A DNA stretch of 39,526 bases from Chromera velia (Eukaryota > Sar > Chromeraceae), in NCBI GenBank assembly GCA_018398765.1, contig JAHBMJ010000868.1, positions 1-39,526 of the forward strand, written 5' to 3'. Positions 10,572 to 22,128 of the stretch are shown one piece after another. How positions within the stretch are numbered: position 1 is the stretch's first letter; each line of letters opens with the position of its first letter. Both the position numbers and the translations under genes were made by a program. The notes below the pieces were generated by a model. That model saw only the letters and a program-made list of their open reading frames with translations. It ran no database searches and was not told where the DNA came from.

Positions 10572-11375
10572 GGTTACTTTAGCTGTGAATATTTGTGGAG
10601 ACGGGCAGTCGCGCTTTAGATTCAATGGCAAGCACCGAGTTTCAAGGAAACGACAAAATTGAGCTTAGTGAATGACAAAGTGGAACACACCTCCCTGGTA
10701 GCAGATTGACCACAAGTTGTCTGATCGAAAGTGCATGAGGTGCGTCGGAGTGGATAAAGACACTGAGCTTCAGACTCTCTGGGGGGTTTGCCGTGTATCA
10801 GTTGTCTCACGTCTCCGCGTGCACAATTTTTGTGGTAAACCCCCCGCGTGCTGATAGAGCCATTCCGACCCATGCATGCATGCATGCATGCAATTGCATG
10901 CACCTAAAGCCGTCTACGCGATCGATACAGCTGACAGTCAGAGTGCGTGAAGCTAACAGTCTTAAAAGTCTTAAACTCTCTAGCTGCCAAGATTCACCAG
11001 GCTGCCATCATGGTATTGCGCCTCTTAATGCTGCCCCGTCTCTGATACTGTTTCTGTATTTTTCTGGGAGGGGCTGTTCTGGATAGACGATGTTTCCGTC
11101 CAGAAGAGTGTTTGAATCTCCCTAGGAAGGAGACGGCATTTCATGCGCGTAGCCACCTGCGGGGGCACAAAGAGATCCATGCGAGCGTTTTGAGTGACGG
11201 TTCAAACCTCAAGAAGGCTTCGAGACACGCGTCGACCAGTTTCCCAGCACATCTTTGCCGGGAGAGCTGCTACAGCGGATTTTTGGAACACCGGACGAAA
11301 AGTTCCCCGACGCCTTCCGCAATTTGTCTCGAGTAGTGCTTGACTCCTCCCTTTGCGCCGACTGTGCAACCACCC
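10572..11375. promoter_or_regulatory. Divergent intergenic promoter region (p23 / TFIIIC-like) with a TGCATGCA array
   Basis: This 804-bp region separates two genes transcribed away from each other, so both promoters must lie here. At 10871-10902 there is a (CATG)n run with overlapping TGCATGCA palindromes plus one more copy after AATT. TGCATGCA is a known ApiAP2 binding motif in apicomplexans, but CATG repeats also occur elsewhere in this window. No TATA box or start site could be fixed. Small ORFs here show no recognisable product. Confidence 0.5.
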
Positions 11376-12085
11376 ATGGCCCCCAAAGCGGCAGCAAAGG
11401 GGAAGCCGAAAACGGCGGCTGCTGGCAAGGGAGCAGGAAAGGCTCAAAAACCGGCAACGGGAAAAAAGACCGAGGACGGCGATAAGCAGGAGAAATCCGG
11501 TCTAGCGGCTGCCGCCGGTGCTTCCCAAGCAGAAACAACCCAGGCACGGGCCGGCAGGCTGCCTCCTATAGACGCCAAGGCGATCGAAGAAAAGCCGCAA
11601 TTTTCAAGGCATGCCGCGAAGCTGCTCGCTTCAAAGGTCAGGAGTGCGAAGGGGAATGTTGGGATTTGAGTGGGCGTCGTTGAAGGTTTGCAGGGGGATG
11701 CGATTGCGACCGCGGGGACTGTAACTAGTGAGCTGAGACAGTCCTAAACGAGGGGAGGAGAAAGGAAGATTCAAAGCAGATAGAGCGAGAGGGCTGCAAA
11801 CAGGAAAAGCAGTGAGAGCTTCTTGTTTTGCCCTCAATAGGGCTGCTCCCTCCTGCAAAGGCATGTGTTGTTCTGTACTTCCCCTTCTTGCCTTTTCCTT
11901 GCAGCTGGTCAGCGAATACGACAAGTGAGTCCAAAAATTCCATCTTGGAGTGTTTCTTTTCTCCTCCTTTCCTCCTTCTTTCGCTCATAGTGCATGGGGA
12001 TGTGCATGTATATATGCGCGTATGCATGTTTGTGTTGCTGGGAGCGTGTGGGCGTGGGCGTCTGTGGACTTGCACGTCGCGAGAG

Positions 12086-12133
<48 letters not shown>

Positions 12134-13062
12134 GCCTTCAGTGCAGGCATGTGACGATGCTGCTTCTTTCACTGTCTCATTTGCGGTGCGTCTGTCGACT
12201 CCGATCAGGACTTTCTTTCTTCATCACAAACTGTTATGAAAGGTTTTCCATCTCACGTGAGATAGAACCAATCAATATGAATGTGGGTGTTTGTGCAATC
12301 TTTCTGCCCCTCAGCACTCGGCTGGTGAGTGAGGAGGACTTCATCCCCCCTGTCCTTCTTGAACCTCCTCCCGAGGCTCCTCCCGTCCTGTCAAAATGGA
12401 CTCCTCCTGACTGGAGCGAGGTGGTGCGGTGTGCGATGCCAGTGAGGGTGGGTGGGTGGGTGGGAGGGTTGGCTCTCTCCCCTCTTGCTCCCGTTTCTCG
12501 ATTTAATGGATCCGTCTGAAGAGTATGCAGTGCCCGTGATTTTTTGCGTCTCTTTTTGAGGGGTTGGCTGCCGATCTGCCTGTCTGCCTGCAAGCTCACC
12601 TCTCTGTCCCTCTGTTGAATGTCGATGTGCCCATGAAAAAGAGAAAAAAAAGGGGCGGATTGTCTCTTTTTGTCGCTTTCAATTCGTTGGATTACAGAGT
12701 TTTTCTCCTTTTTGGCAAGGAGAGAAGTGGAGATGAACGATACTGGTACCCTCTTTTTTTTTTTTTTCTGAATTCTCTTTCAAGGCTGAGCTGATGTCGA
12801 TGTTCCTTTTCTTTTCATTCTTGGTTCTTACCCACTCACCCGTACTCTCTCTGTTGCTGTCTGTGCTGGCCCGCCACCGGCCGTAGAGTTCTCCTCTCAC
12901 CTTGTGGCAACCTTGGACGGTTTTCCTTCGCGTTGTCTTTCTCTTGTGTTTGTTTCTTCCCTTCTGTTCCCTCCTGCCTTCCTTCCTTGATTCTGAGACT
13001 TCATTCATTCATTCATTTATTCTTTCTTTCTTTTTTTCTTTCTTTCTTTCTTTTTTTTCTTC

Positions 13063-13097
<35 letters not shown>

Positions 13098-13104
13098 TTT
13101 TTTT

Positions 13105-13137
<33 letters not shown>

Positions 13138-14410
13138 GAGTCGGGACGGCAGTCTCGGAGGGAGCGTCAGAGTGCAGATGGACGACCGGGGCCTCCTCAC
13201 CCTGCCTCCCCTGTCCTGCGCAAAGGTCCCGCATGTGCCTGGGGGACCTCCTGCCTTCTTCTCCTTCAAAGCGGGGGAGAAGCACTTAGAAAAGAAGCAG
13301 AAGAAGAAGGAAAAGGAGGCGGCCAAGAAGAAGAAGAAAGCGGAGGAACAAATGCTGTTGGAGGAAGGAGACGAGGGGGATCTAGAGAGAGATTCCAACG
13401 CCCCCCCTCTGCCTGCTTCCCCTCTTCCGGATCCTTCAGAGCATCCTGTTATACATGTGCAGATAGAAGGAGAAGGGGAAGGTGCAGAGGGGGAAGAGGA
13501 AGGAGAGACGGCAGGGGGGGCCAGTGTTGTCCCAGAAGGGGAAGGTCAAGCTGCGGCTGCGGCGGCGGCTGCTGCTGCTGCTGTAGAAGTGGATCCTGAG
13601 CCTCCTGCTCCGATCTTGGGGGATTTGGGTTTTCTTCTTCATGTGGGGGAAGTAGGGGTGTCTGCTGCTGCGTTTGGGCCTCTGACAGTATTTCGCTTTC
13701 CCGGACACGTTCCGGAAGCAGACGCAGAGGGAGAAAAAGAAGGACAGCAGGAAGATGAGGAGACGGCTACAGAAACGAAGAAGGCTAAGAAGGGGAGGAG
13801 CAGAGGAAAGAAAAAATCGGAAGCAACGATCACTGAGGAGGGGGACGAAGAACCGAAGGCACCCAAACGCAGAAGGAGATCTTTGCCTCCACCAGCACCC
13901 GAAAGGCAGCCCGAAGAATTGTATCATGCGTTTTCGGTCCTTGCGCTTTCCTGCCCGGGTCCTGGGCCCGCGTTCCACCAGGTGTCGAACATTTACAGGG
14001 GCCCCGGCACGATTCAGTTGTGGCAAGTGTGGGACGAGGGGGACATGGCGACAGCAGAAGGGGCAGCAGGGCAAGGAGCGGAGGTCCTGCAGCCTCCTCC
14101 CCGTCTCGTGATGTGCATTCGGCATGCGGTCCGTTTTTTTTTTTTTCTGACAGGCAGGAAGATTGTGAACACTCTTTCCTCCTCCTTTTTGTTTTTGTCT
14201 GGGCTGCCCGACTCCGCCTTCTCTCTCGGGTTGCTCTTTGAAAGATCCTTCTGGCTTCTTGCTGTGACGACAGTGCAGTGGTAAATTGTGTCTGAAAAGG
14301 GAAACAGGATCAAGAATGGAAGCGAAAAGTCAAAGAGGCAGCAGGCATCTGCTGAGAGGGGTGTGCTTCTCACTCCACCCGCATTCCAGTTGCAGTCTGT
14401 CTGTTCTCCC

Positions 14411-14443
<33 letters not shown>

Positions 14444-17013
14444 GAAGAAACGAAGGGAGAAGAAGGAACATACAGTCTGTCTGTCTGTCTCTCTGTCTGC
14501 CTGCCTGCCTGTCTGTCTGTGTTGCAGGCGACGAAACGCTGATGCAGTCCATTCCACGCGTGCGTCAGTTAGTCTTCCTCTTCCTCTGACACCCTCTCTT
14601 CCCTTGTTCTTTCTGAATGCACTCACTCACTCACTGCAGGGCCACACCGTCTGGGACCTGAAGTGGGTTCGGTTCTCTGCGAGTTTGGATTTGGGAAGGG
14701 CGGGCATCCTGGGGGGCGTGTTGGCAGACGGCAGCTGTCTGATATGGGCAGTGCCACTCGCACCCTTCGTCTTCCCTTCTTCCAACAACCCAGGAGGAGG
14801 GAGTGCGGCGTCGTCGGGGAACATCCCGGAGCCCGTACCTTGGTAGGAACAGATTTCCTTCCTTCCTTTCTGCTTTCCTTTCACTTTGGTTTGAATCCTC
14901 TTCACATGAGGTTGGGCTTTTGCTCCAATCACACGAACCTGTTTTTGTTCGATTCAGTTCCGTTCACCACTGCTTTTTTTTCCTTTCCGGTTGTCTGTCT
15001 GCAGTGCTGCATACAGATGTTTGATGGCGTAGGAGAGAGTAGAGAGAAACGACTCAGAACAGAGGACTCTTCCGCAGTGGCGCCTGTATGCACAAGTAGT
15101 TGCTCTTCTTCTTGAAGGGGACCACAGACGGGGAACACATGCCATCTCTCTCTCTGTCTCTTTGTCTCTCTCTCTGCTTCTCTCTTTGTTTGCATGCAGT
15201 GTGGAGCTGAAACCAGTGTGGACCTCTCCCCCTCACTTGGAGGTCCTTTGCATGGATTTCTTTCCGGGTGAGCAGGCAGGCAGGCAGGCTAGGGGAGTTC
15301 CGTCGTGTGTTCTCTGCTGGACATTTGTTTTTGGACGCATGCATCTTGTCTGGGTCTTCTTTCCTATTTGTGGGAAAATCCGTCTGAGAAGACAGAGGGC
15401 ACTTGTGCGTGCAATCACTCCGGGGGCAGAAGTCCCTGGCCCCTCCCAATTTGGTTTCGTTCCCGCCGTGGTTTGGTTGGAGTGTGAGAGAGAAGCGATG
15501 TGGCTGGGTGGGTGGTAGCAGAGTGTGGATCAATCGACTCATGCTTCGTGAGGGAGATCGGAATACTGTTGCTTTGCAGTGTCGCTCCCCGAAAGCCAAA
15601 GTAACACGTATATACTCTTTCTTCTGTTTGAGTGTCAACGAATGCACTGCAGGGTACCCTTGTGACGAGCTTCTGCTGGGTCTTTTCGACGGTCGCACTC
15701 TTTTGTGTTCCATTGGTACAGACAGGGTGGTGGAAGAGGGAGAGGAGGAGGAGGGAGATGCTGAAGTGACTGCTGGGGGGAACTCAGCAGGAGAAATTGT
15801 ACAGATGATGCGATCATTTCGGACAGAGGGTGTCTCCCTGGTCCGTTCTTTCTTTTTTTCTTTCTGTTCGCCTTTTCTTCTTCTTTTTTTTTAGTCCCGC
15901 TTCCGGACTGACCCCTCCTTACATCATTTTTCCTCTCTGTTTACCTGCTGCTCGACTTCACTTTGACGTTGTGTCTTAAACAATTTTGCTGCCGGACTGT
16001 CGCCGTTTTCATTCACCAGTTCACGAATGTCTCGGAGATTTGACCCCTTTTTCTTCGTGTCTGACTGCACGCACTCTTCCCTTCCCTTTTTCTTTTTCTA
16101 TCCTCCCTTCCCTTCCCTTCCCTTCCGATGCCTGCAGCCTGTCCATTGCGTGTCATGGTGCCCGACTCCCGCACCCCTTCTGTTCGCGTGTGCGGACGCG
16201 CAGTCAAACCTCCACTTGTGGTGAGTCCATGCATCTGGCAGTGAATGCGCCCGGTGGTCTCGACGGTCTTGTGGTCCTGTTTCACTGATGCGACAACGAA
16301 TTTTTGCCTATCTGCTTCCCCTTCTTTTTTTGTTTCTCTGAGTCCTTGATGTCCATTCAGCATGCCTATCAATTGAAGAGTCAAGCCAAGAAGTGGGTGC
16401 AGGTGTGCAAGACGGATACCAGCAGTCAGTCAGTTGGCTTTGCTTGCTGCTTCCCAGTCTGTCCATGGTGAAGAACAGCACCGGAGAAGCCAGAGGAAGA
16501 GAAAACCCATTTTGTCCATTGCAAACCCTTTTGATTCCGGCTGTTTTTTCCTTCCTTCACAGGGACAGAAGAGAAGAGGGCAGAGAGCCGCTCCTCTCTG
16601 TGAGGTGCGCAGACTACAGTGTGCTCCTCCCGAGAGGAATCTTCTGGCCCCCAGCCATCGGGGCTCTCTTCGGGGCCTGCGGGGATCTGGTGGAGGTCAT
16701 GGCGCTGCATCTGAACAGGAAGACATTCAAAGGCAGCACTGTGTCGAAGTGCAGAAAGATTCCGTACGCACTGGCGGGGGACTGTTCTGCCACAGGGGTG
16801 GCTGGGGCCTCTAGCCTCGTCTTTACGGGATTCTCAGATGGCAGGTCGGCTTTTGAAAAGAGAGCGTGATGCCTCTTTAGGTCATGCAACTGTCTCGCCT
16901 GTGGTGTGCGGGTGTGGGTGAGAGAGAGAGAGAGAGAGAGAGATGTTGAGTCAGGTGACTGTCTCTTTTTTTCTCTTGTGTGTGCGTGTGCGTGTGTGTG
17001 TGTGCGTGTGCGT

Positions 17014-17069
<56 letters not shown>

Positions 17070-17075
17070 GTGTGT

Positions 17076-17123
<48 letters not shown>

Positions 17124-17142
17124 GTGTGTGCGTGTGTGTGTG

Positions 17143-17175
<33 letters not shown>

Positions 17176-18445
17176 TCCTCGCGCCCTTCCTTGTCTTTTG
17201 TTCATTCGGACAGCTTCCGGCCCTCACAGATTCATCTCGGTACTTTGCAGGAAGAAGATTTGCCTCCTTCCCTGTCTGTTCCTGCAGTCTTTTTGTACAA
17301 GACTTCTCGAGGTTCGCGGCCATTAAGAAACCCAGAGGGCTCCTCATGTTTCGGTGGACAGCAGAAGAATGTCAGGAGGAGAGAGGAGGAGAGGAAATGG
17401 AGGTACAAGGGGCAGCAGCTGCGGGTGGACAGACAGGAGACCGCAGAGGACTCCCGGCGGCGGCAGAGTCTTCTTCTTCTTCTTCTTCTTCCCGTGCTGC
17501 ACGTGCTGCTGCACCTCCTCAGGCGGGTGTGTCTTCGTCCTCCAGCAGTGCTCCTGCGGGGGGGCGTGTGGGGTCTGCTTTATTCGTGGAACTGTTTAAT
17601 GACGATGAAAGGAAGGCTGTGGTGAGAAGGTGGGAACAACACACAGAAGAAATGCGAAGACACCAGGTCTTCAGGGCGACCTCATGTTCGACTTTCGGAA
17701 AGTCAGTGAGTGAGTGAGTGTCCAGCCTCAGGGCTCGTAAAGGGGAAAGTGAGAAAGAGGCTTCTCGCACCTATTCTTCCTTCTCCTTTGGATTCAACAG
17801 CTGCCTCTTGAGTGCTACCAGAGACAACCAATTATTCCTTCCTCCTTCATTCGCCCCCCCCCCCCAAGCCCGTTTTGCTTGTGTATGAAAAGCTCTCTGC
17901 TGCGTGCAGAGGACTCGATGTGGACACGTCTGTGCCCCCAGGCCTCGGGGTCTCTGCCGTGACGGCCCTAGACCCTGTAGTGGAGAGGAAATGGAGGGGG
18001 GGGCCTCTCGTGGCATATGGATTGGGGACAGGTGGGTCGGTCGGTCGGTCAGGGGGGGTGCTTTTTTTTTGTGGTGTTGTTGGGCACTTTCTGATTTTGT
18101 GGGATGTCTGACTGGCTGTCTTGTCGGTGAAACTGGGTTGGGTGTCTCCGGCTCCTTTAGTTGGTTGGTTGTGTGCTGGTGTTGAAAGTTGGATGGATTA
18201 ACTGGTAACGCTGACCTATCTGTGGATTGTCTTTTTTAGATCTGATGTGGAGAAATGTTGACAGATGCCATGCGTGCAGGGTTGGTGCATCTCTTGGCAA
18301 CAAAGAAAGCGGGGCTTCTGGCAGGCGGCCCGACGGGGTGACATTATGGAGAATATTACTGAGAGAAGAATGGAAAGAGGGCGTGCACAAAGCCAAAATG
18401 CTAACCAAAATGTCCTTTCGTCCTGTGTCATTGGATCGATTTTAG
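11376..18445 (+). CDS. WD40-repeat protein resembling TFIIIC subunit GTF3C2 (TFIIIC110/Sfc6), about 16 exons
   Basis: TFIIIC binds the B box of tRNA genes and recruits TFIIIB/Pol III. Exons: 11376-11636 (ATG, Lys/Ala-rich), 11905-11924, 12147-12185, 12315-12441, 12887-12919 (weak), 13139-14128, 14640-14842, 15200-15267, 15580-15600, 15653-15840, 16138-16220, one near 16361-16430 (phase unresolved), 16563-16844, 17288-17701, 17910-18031, 18240-18445 (TAG). Exon 13139-14128 has a charged Lys/Glu linker, then the propeller begins. [23 protein letters not shown] and PVHCVSWCP match GTF3C2-type blades; later blades include TGFSDGSLFVQDF (rebuilt across an intron) and DGVTLWRI. About 1,040 residues. 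Most junction phases close. The WD40 nature is secure; the TFIIIC identity rests on motif likeness and could be another WD40 scaffold. Confidence 0.65.
12090..12130. repeat. (CT)n microsatellite upstream of a 3' splice site
   Basis: About 20 CT units, ending 16 bases before the acceptor CAG of exon 12147-12185, so it can serve as polypyrimidine tract. Confidence 0.9.
13019..13136. repeat. (TTTC)n microsatellite acting as a polypyrimidine tract
   Basis: About 115 bases of TTTC/T-rich sequence run directly into the acceptor CCAG of exon 13139-14128. Confidence 0.95.
14398..14526. repeat. (TCTG)n/(CCTG)n microsatellites in a TFIIIC-like intron
   Basis: Two clusters of TCTG and CCTG units separated by a purine-rich spacer, inside intron 14129-14639; the second ends at a TTGCAG that could be a cryptic acceptor. 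Confidence 0.9.
16918..17176. repeat. (GA)n followed by a long (GT)n/(GC-interrupted) microsatellite
   Basis: A short GA run (16919-16942), then about 200 bases of GT with GC interruptions (16978-17176), within intron 16845-17287 of the TFIIIC-like gene. Apparent Cys-Val or His-Thr ORFs through it are artefacts. Confidence 0.95.
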
Positions 18446-18920
18446 GAGCAGCCCCTTCTGAGCAGCCCATAGACCACAACATGCAAAGTTAGATGCAAAG
18501 CGCAGACAGATTCTTGTTTGCTAGCGGCCTGGGAAACCAGGCGGGCCACGGAGTCCTAGACGGGGTCTGGTCTGAACCTCAGCAATGACTCGGAGGGACA
18601 CCCCCCTGCCATTTGCGGGGGCGACCTTTATAAGACAAAAGGTGTCACAAAACGGCGACAGTGCTCTCGGGCACCACTAAATCACTTACTCATCACTTAA
18701 CCCTATCTATGAAAGTATGTAAAAAAAGTAAAAGAACTGATAGTGATATCAATTTTAGTCTTAGTATAGTCTATTTATCTTTCTAGCATCTTCCGAATTC
18801 TAGTTCTAATTGAAATATAATGCTCTTAGCAATACTCTCTAAAAGAATAATCTAGAGAATAATTCTTACAACGAATTTATGGTCTATCAAATACCTTTTA
18901 TACGCTTTTTTTAAGGTATT
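18446..18920. other. 3' flank of the TFIIIC-like gene and AT-rich stretch before the retrotransposon
   Basis: Moderate GC to about 18680, then AT-rich to the LTR. No ORF, tRNA or repeat that I can support. The base composition change resembles the other AT-rich islands that host mobile elements here. Confidence 0.5.
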
Positions 18921-19240
18921 CGTTACGTTGTGGCTTGTACGGCGACTTGATCACCCGCCAAACTTGCTAGAACTGGGACTGGGAAACTAACTTCGCAATA
19001 CTAAGCCCGGCCGGCATTAATTAAGTGCACTAAGAGAATTAAGTGACAGACTGACAATACAGAGAAAGAAATAATAGACTTGCAATACAGAAATAAATAG
19101 AAGCATGCCGTATAGTCTTTGTCCATCTGTATCGCTTGAATGGAGTCCTTGGAAGTGAACTCTGACTAACAGACTTAAGGAGGTAAGGTATGATAAGTCT
19201 CCAACTAGACTACGTTCTTAGTCTAGGAAGAAATCTGACG
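18921..19240 (+). repeat. 5' long terminal repeat, 320 bp
   Basis: Same length as the copy at 25281-25600 and identical except for ten transitions. Ends CGTTACG...CTGACG rather than the usual TG...CA. It is followed directly by the primer-binding site. Confidence 0.93.
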
Positions 19241-19256
19241 TGGTAGCAGCAGAACC
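19241..19256 (+). other. Primer-binding site, initiator tRNA-Met type
   Basis: TGGTAGCAG directly after the 5' LTR is complementary to a tRNA 3' end in CUACCA, as in eukaryotic initiator tRNA-Met, a common primer for LTR elements. Complementarity beyond about nine bases is uncertain. Confidence 0.6.
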
Positions 19257-19319
19257 CCGGTCCTCCACCTCAGGGAGACCCCGCCCTGCCTCTCAACCGT
19301 TGTTTGAAGTGCGGGCAGG

Positions 19320-20489
19320 ATGGACGCGTCTACTATCACTCCTGAGCTCATCCAGCAGCTCATTCAAACTCAACAGCAGCAGCAAGCTGAGATCCAGGCA
19401 CTGCAGGTCCAAAACGGGCAGTTAACCTAACAAAATCAACAGCTGCACCAAGAGCTGATCAACCACCAGCAGACAGTCGTGATAGCACAACAAGGTACTG
19501 TGGGGAACAGCCCCCCAGCGGCCGTGAAGTCAAATTTGAAACCCAAAGAGCCGTTCACGTACGCAGGCAGCCGTAAATAACTCTCAGATTGGCTCCGTAC
19601 GACCGAGAGATGGCTTCGCTTGTCGCAAGCGTCGGAAGCCGAGAAATGCGAAGCAGCATGTCAGTACCTATCCTATCCCCTACAGAGGTGGTACGAGCTC
19701 GAAAACCTCCGAACGCCGTTCCAGGGGTGGGAGAATTTCAAAGAGAGGATTGGGAAGAAGTTTAAAGACCCAAATGCTCAGACACGTTTGCGAGAGGAAG
19801 TCCGAGCGATGAAATGTGGGAACAAGACAGTATAGAAGTACACCGATGACTTCATAGAGAAGGCCATGCAGATTGAGGATGTCACAGAAGCCGACCTACT
19901 GCACGACTACCTCAGGGGATTGCCAACTAACATTCGTCTCGCTGTGAAGCGTCGGGGAGTCACGGGACTTGAGGCCGTCATGACAGTGGTAGACGAGGAA
20001 GACCAATTAATCCAAGGCGAGCGCGCCAATAGGGGTGGACATACGGTGCAACAGCGCAACACGGATGGGCCTGCACCGATGGAAATAGATAGATTGTCGC
20101 GTTTATACGCGCTGTCGCACGAGCAGGTGCAGAGGCACATCAGAGAAGACAGATGTTTCAACTGCCACCAACAGGGCCACCGGGCGAGCAGGTGCCCAAA
20201 GTCCAACAACCGTCTCCTCCCCCAGCAGCACCGAAACTTCCTATACCAGTCATTTCAGCAGCAACAACAGCAGCATCGGAATGCCCCTCCCTGTCTTGAC
20301 AATCGGAATTTCAGGCACATGGGGGTCGGCAGCCCTCTCATGCAACCTCAGGGTCCAGTGGTGCCCTCAGGTCTTGCACCTTCGCCCATGCAGTACCAGC
20401 AGATATGGCAGCCTGCCGCACGCCCAGTCACTGACTTCCCGCCGGGGTTGTGGGGGTCGCAACGGCAGAATCAGAATGCAGGCATGTAG
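19320..20489 (+). pseudogene. Retrotransposon gag (capsid/nucleocapsid), interrupted by stops
   Basis: Structural polyprotein of the element. From the ATG at 19320 one frame carries a Gln-rich coiled-coil start, a capsid-like region (WYELENLRTPFQGWENFKER) and a CCHC zinc knuckle, CFNCHQQGHRASRC, at 20154-20195, then a Pro/Gln-rich tail. Stops interrupt it at 19428, 19578, 19833 and 20487. The last is TAG where the second copy (near 21550) has CAG, so it arose by C-to-T change. It cannot make full-length Gag as it stands. Confidence 0.85.
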
Positions 20490-20769
20490 AACGGCTACCC
20501 GTTTCGCAGATACTACTCCACGAAGACCTCCCGTGCGCCGGGGAAGCTCATCCGCTTCCACGGTCGGTTGGCAGGGGTCCCTGTTCGCTGTCTGTACGAT
20601 TCTGGGGCAGATTCCAACTTCCTTGCCCATTCCGTAGCCGAGTCGAACCGCTTCACTCTCTGGGATCTCGATGAACCGACCGCATGCAAGGGTGGGTTGA
20701 ACGGGGGACCGCAGCTTCCGATTTCCCAGGAGGTCAAAGGCCTTCCCCTCTGCATCCAGGGCTTCAGCG
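20490..20769 (+). pseudogene. Retropepsin-like protease segment, first copy, cut by the gap
   Basis: Aspartic protease of the element. The active-site triad DSG is intact (CLYDSGADSNF). The frame continues that of gag after the stop at 20487. It runs into the run of Ns at 20770, so its 3' end is unknown. The paralogous segment at 21541-21830 has NPG instead. Confidence 0.75.
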
Positions 20770-21083
20770 NNNNNNNNNNNNNNNNNNNNNNNNNNNNNNN
20801 NNNNNNNNNNNNNNNNNNNNNNNNNNNNNNNNNNNNNNNNNNNNNNNNNNNNNNNNNNNNNNNNNNNNNNNNNNNNNNNNNNNNNNNNNNNNNNNNNNNN
20901 NNNNNNNNNNNNNNNNNNNNNNNNNNNNNNNNNNNNNNNNNNNNNNNNNNNNNNNNNNNNNNNNNNNNNNNNNNNNNNNNNNNNNNNNNNNNNNNNNNNN
21001 NNNNNNNNNNNNNNNNNNNNNNNNNNNNNNNNNNNNNNNNNNNNNNNNNNNNNNNNNNNNNNNNNNNNNNNNNNNNNNNNNNN
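20770..21083. other. Assembly gap (314 Ns)
   Basis: Unsequenced stretch. It lies between two near-identical copies of the gag-protease segment, so the local order may be an assembly artefact. Confidence 1.
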
Positions 21084-21253
21084 AAAGTTAGTGATAACAT
21101 TAAAGTATTAAAATTGAGTTAGGTGCACTAGTTTTGAGACTTGTATAATAAATGTTTTTCATGAAACTGAGGTGTACCAAAAATGAAAATTAAGACCTAA
21201 ATGGTTAATTTTTAACCATTTTCTTGTCCCATTTGTCTCAATTTGATAGGGCA
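21084..21253. other. Short AT-rich insert between the duplicated segments
   Basis: About 170 bases, AT-rich and unlike the rest of the element, ending where the duplicated gag sequence resumes (from about 21254). It may be part of another insertion hidden by the gap. No ORF or terminal repeat is visible. Confidence 0.5.
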
Positions 21254-22128
21254 GGTGCCCAAAGTCCAACAACCGTCTCCTCCCCCAGCAGCACCGAAAC
21301 TTCCCATACCAGTCATTTTAGTAGCAACAACAGCAGCATCGGAATGCCCCTCCCCGTCTTGACAATCGGAATTTCAGGCACATGGGGGTCGGCAGCCCTC
21401 TCATGCAACCTCAGGGTCCAGTGGTGCCCTCAGGTCTTGCACCTTCACCCATGCAGCACCAGCAGATATGGCAGCCTGCCGCACGCCCAGTCACTGACTT
21501 CCCGCCGGGGTTGTGGGGGTCGCAACGGCAGAATCAGAATGCAAGCATGCAGAACGGCTACCCGTTTTGCAGATACTACTCCACGAAGACCTCCCGCACG
21601 CCGGGGAAGCTTATCCGCTTCCACGGTCGGTTGGCAGGGGTCCCTGTTCGCTGTCTGTACAATCCTGGGGCAGATTCCAACTTCCTTACCCATTCCGTAG
21701 CCGAGTCGAACCGCTTCACTCTCTGGGATCTCGATGAACTGACCGCATGCAAGGGTGGGTTGAGCGGGGGACCGCAGCTTCCGATTTCCCAGGAGGTCAA
21801 AGGCCTTCCCCTCTGCATCCAGGGCTTCAGCGCGCCTCTGGATCTCACAATAGTCGATCTGAACGATGATTACGATGTTATGTTGGGGATGCCCTTCTGT
21901 GAGGAGTATATTCCTATCCCACATTACCGTGAGAAGGCCCTCACGATCCCTGCGTGTGAGTCGCCGACCGGGAGAGACTTGCTCCTGCTTGACAGCGAGG
22001 AGTATCCAGCGGAGGGAGAGGGGGAGGACTTCTTTAGCCAGAGAGAGCTCCGTCGGCTGATGAAGAGACCCAGTTCCCGTGTGCATCTATTCTGCCTCGA
22101 AGCAGTGCGGAAGGGGGGGGATGAGTGA
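21254..22128 (+). pseudogene. Second copy of gag C-terminus and protease
   Basis: Repeats 20191-20769 at an offset of 1,063 bases with only base transitions between them. The protease triad here is NPG instead of DSG, so it is probably inactive. Two adjacent TAG stops at 21319-21324 replace CAG CAG of the first copy. The open part, 21382-22128, continues through the protease (VDLNDDYDVMLGMPF, the flap-distal hydrophobic motif) towards RT. Confidence 0.8.

Noticed and set aside
12902-13138. 5' extension of the long ORF through the Phe/Ser/Leu-rich stretch before 13139
   Set aside because: It is the TTTC polypyrimidine tract ending in a CCAG acceptor; the coding part starts after it.
16980-17205. 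Long Cys-Val or His-Thr repeat ORFs on both strands
   Set aside because: They are translations of an intronic (GT)n microsatellite; open frames are expected because GT and CA repeats contain no stop codons.
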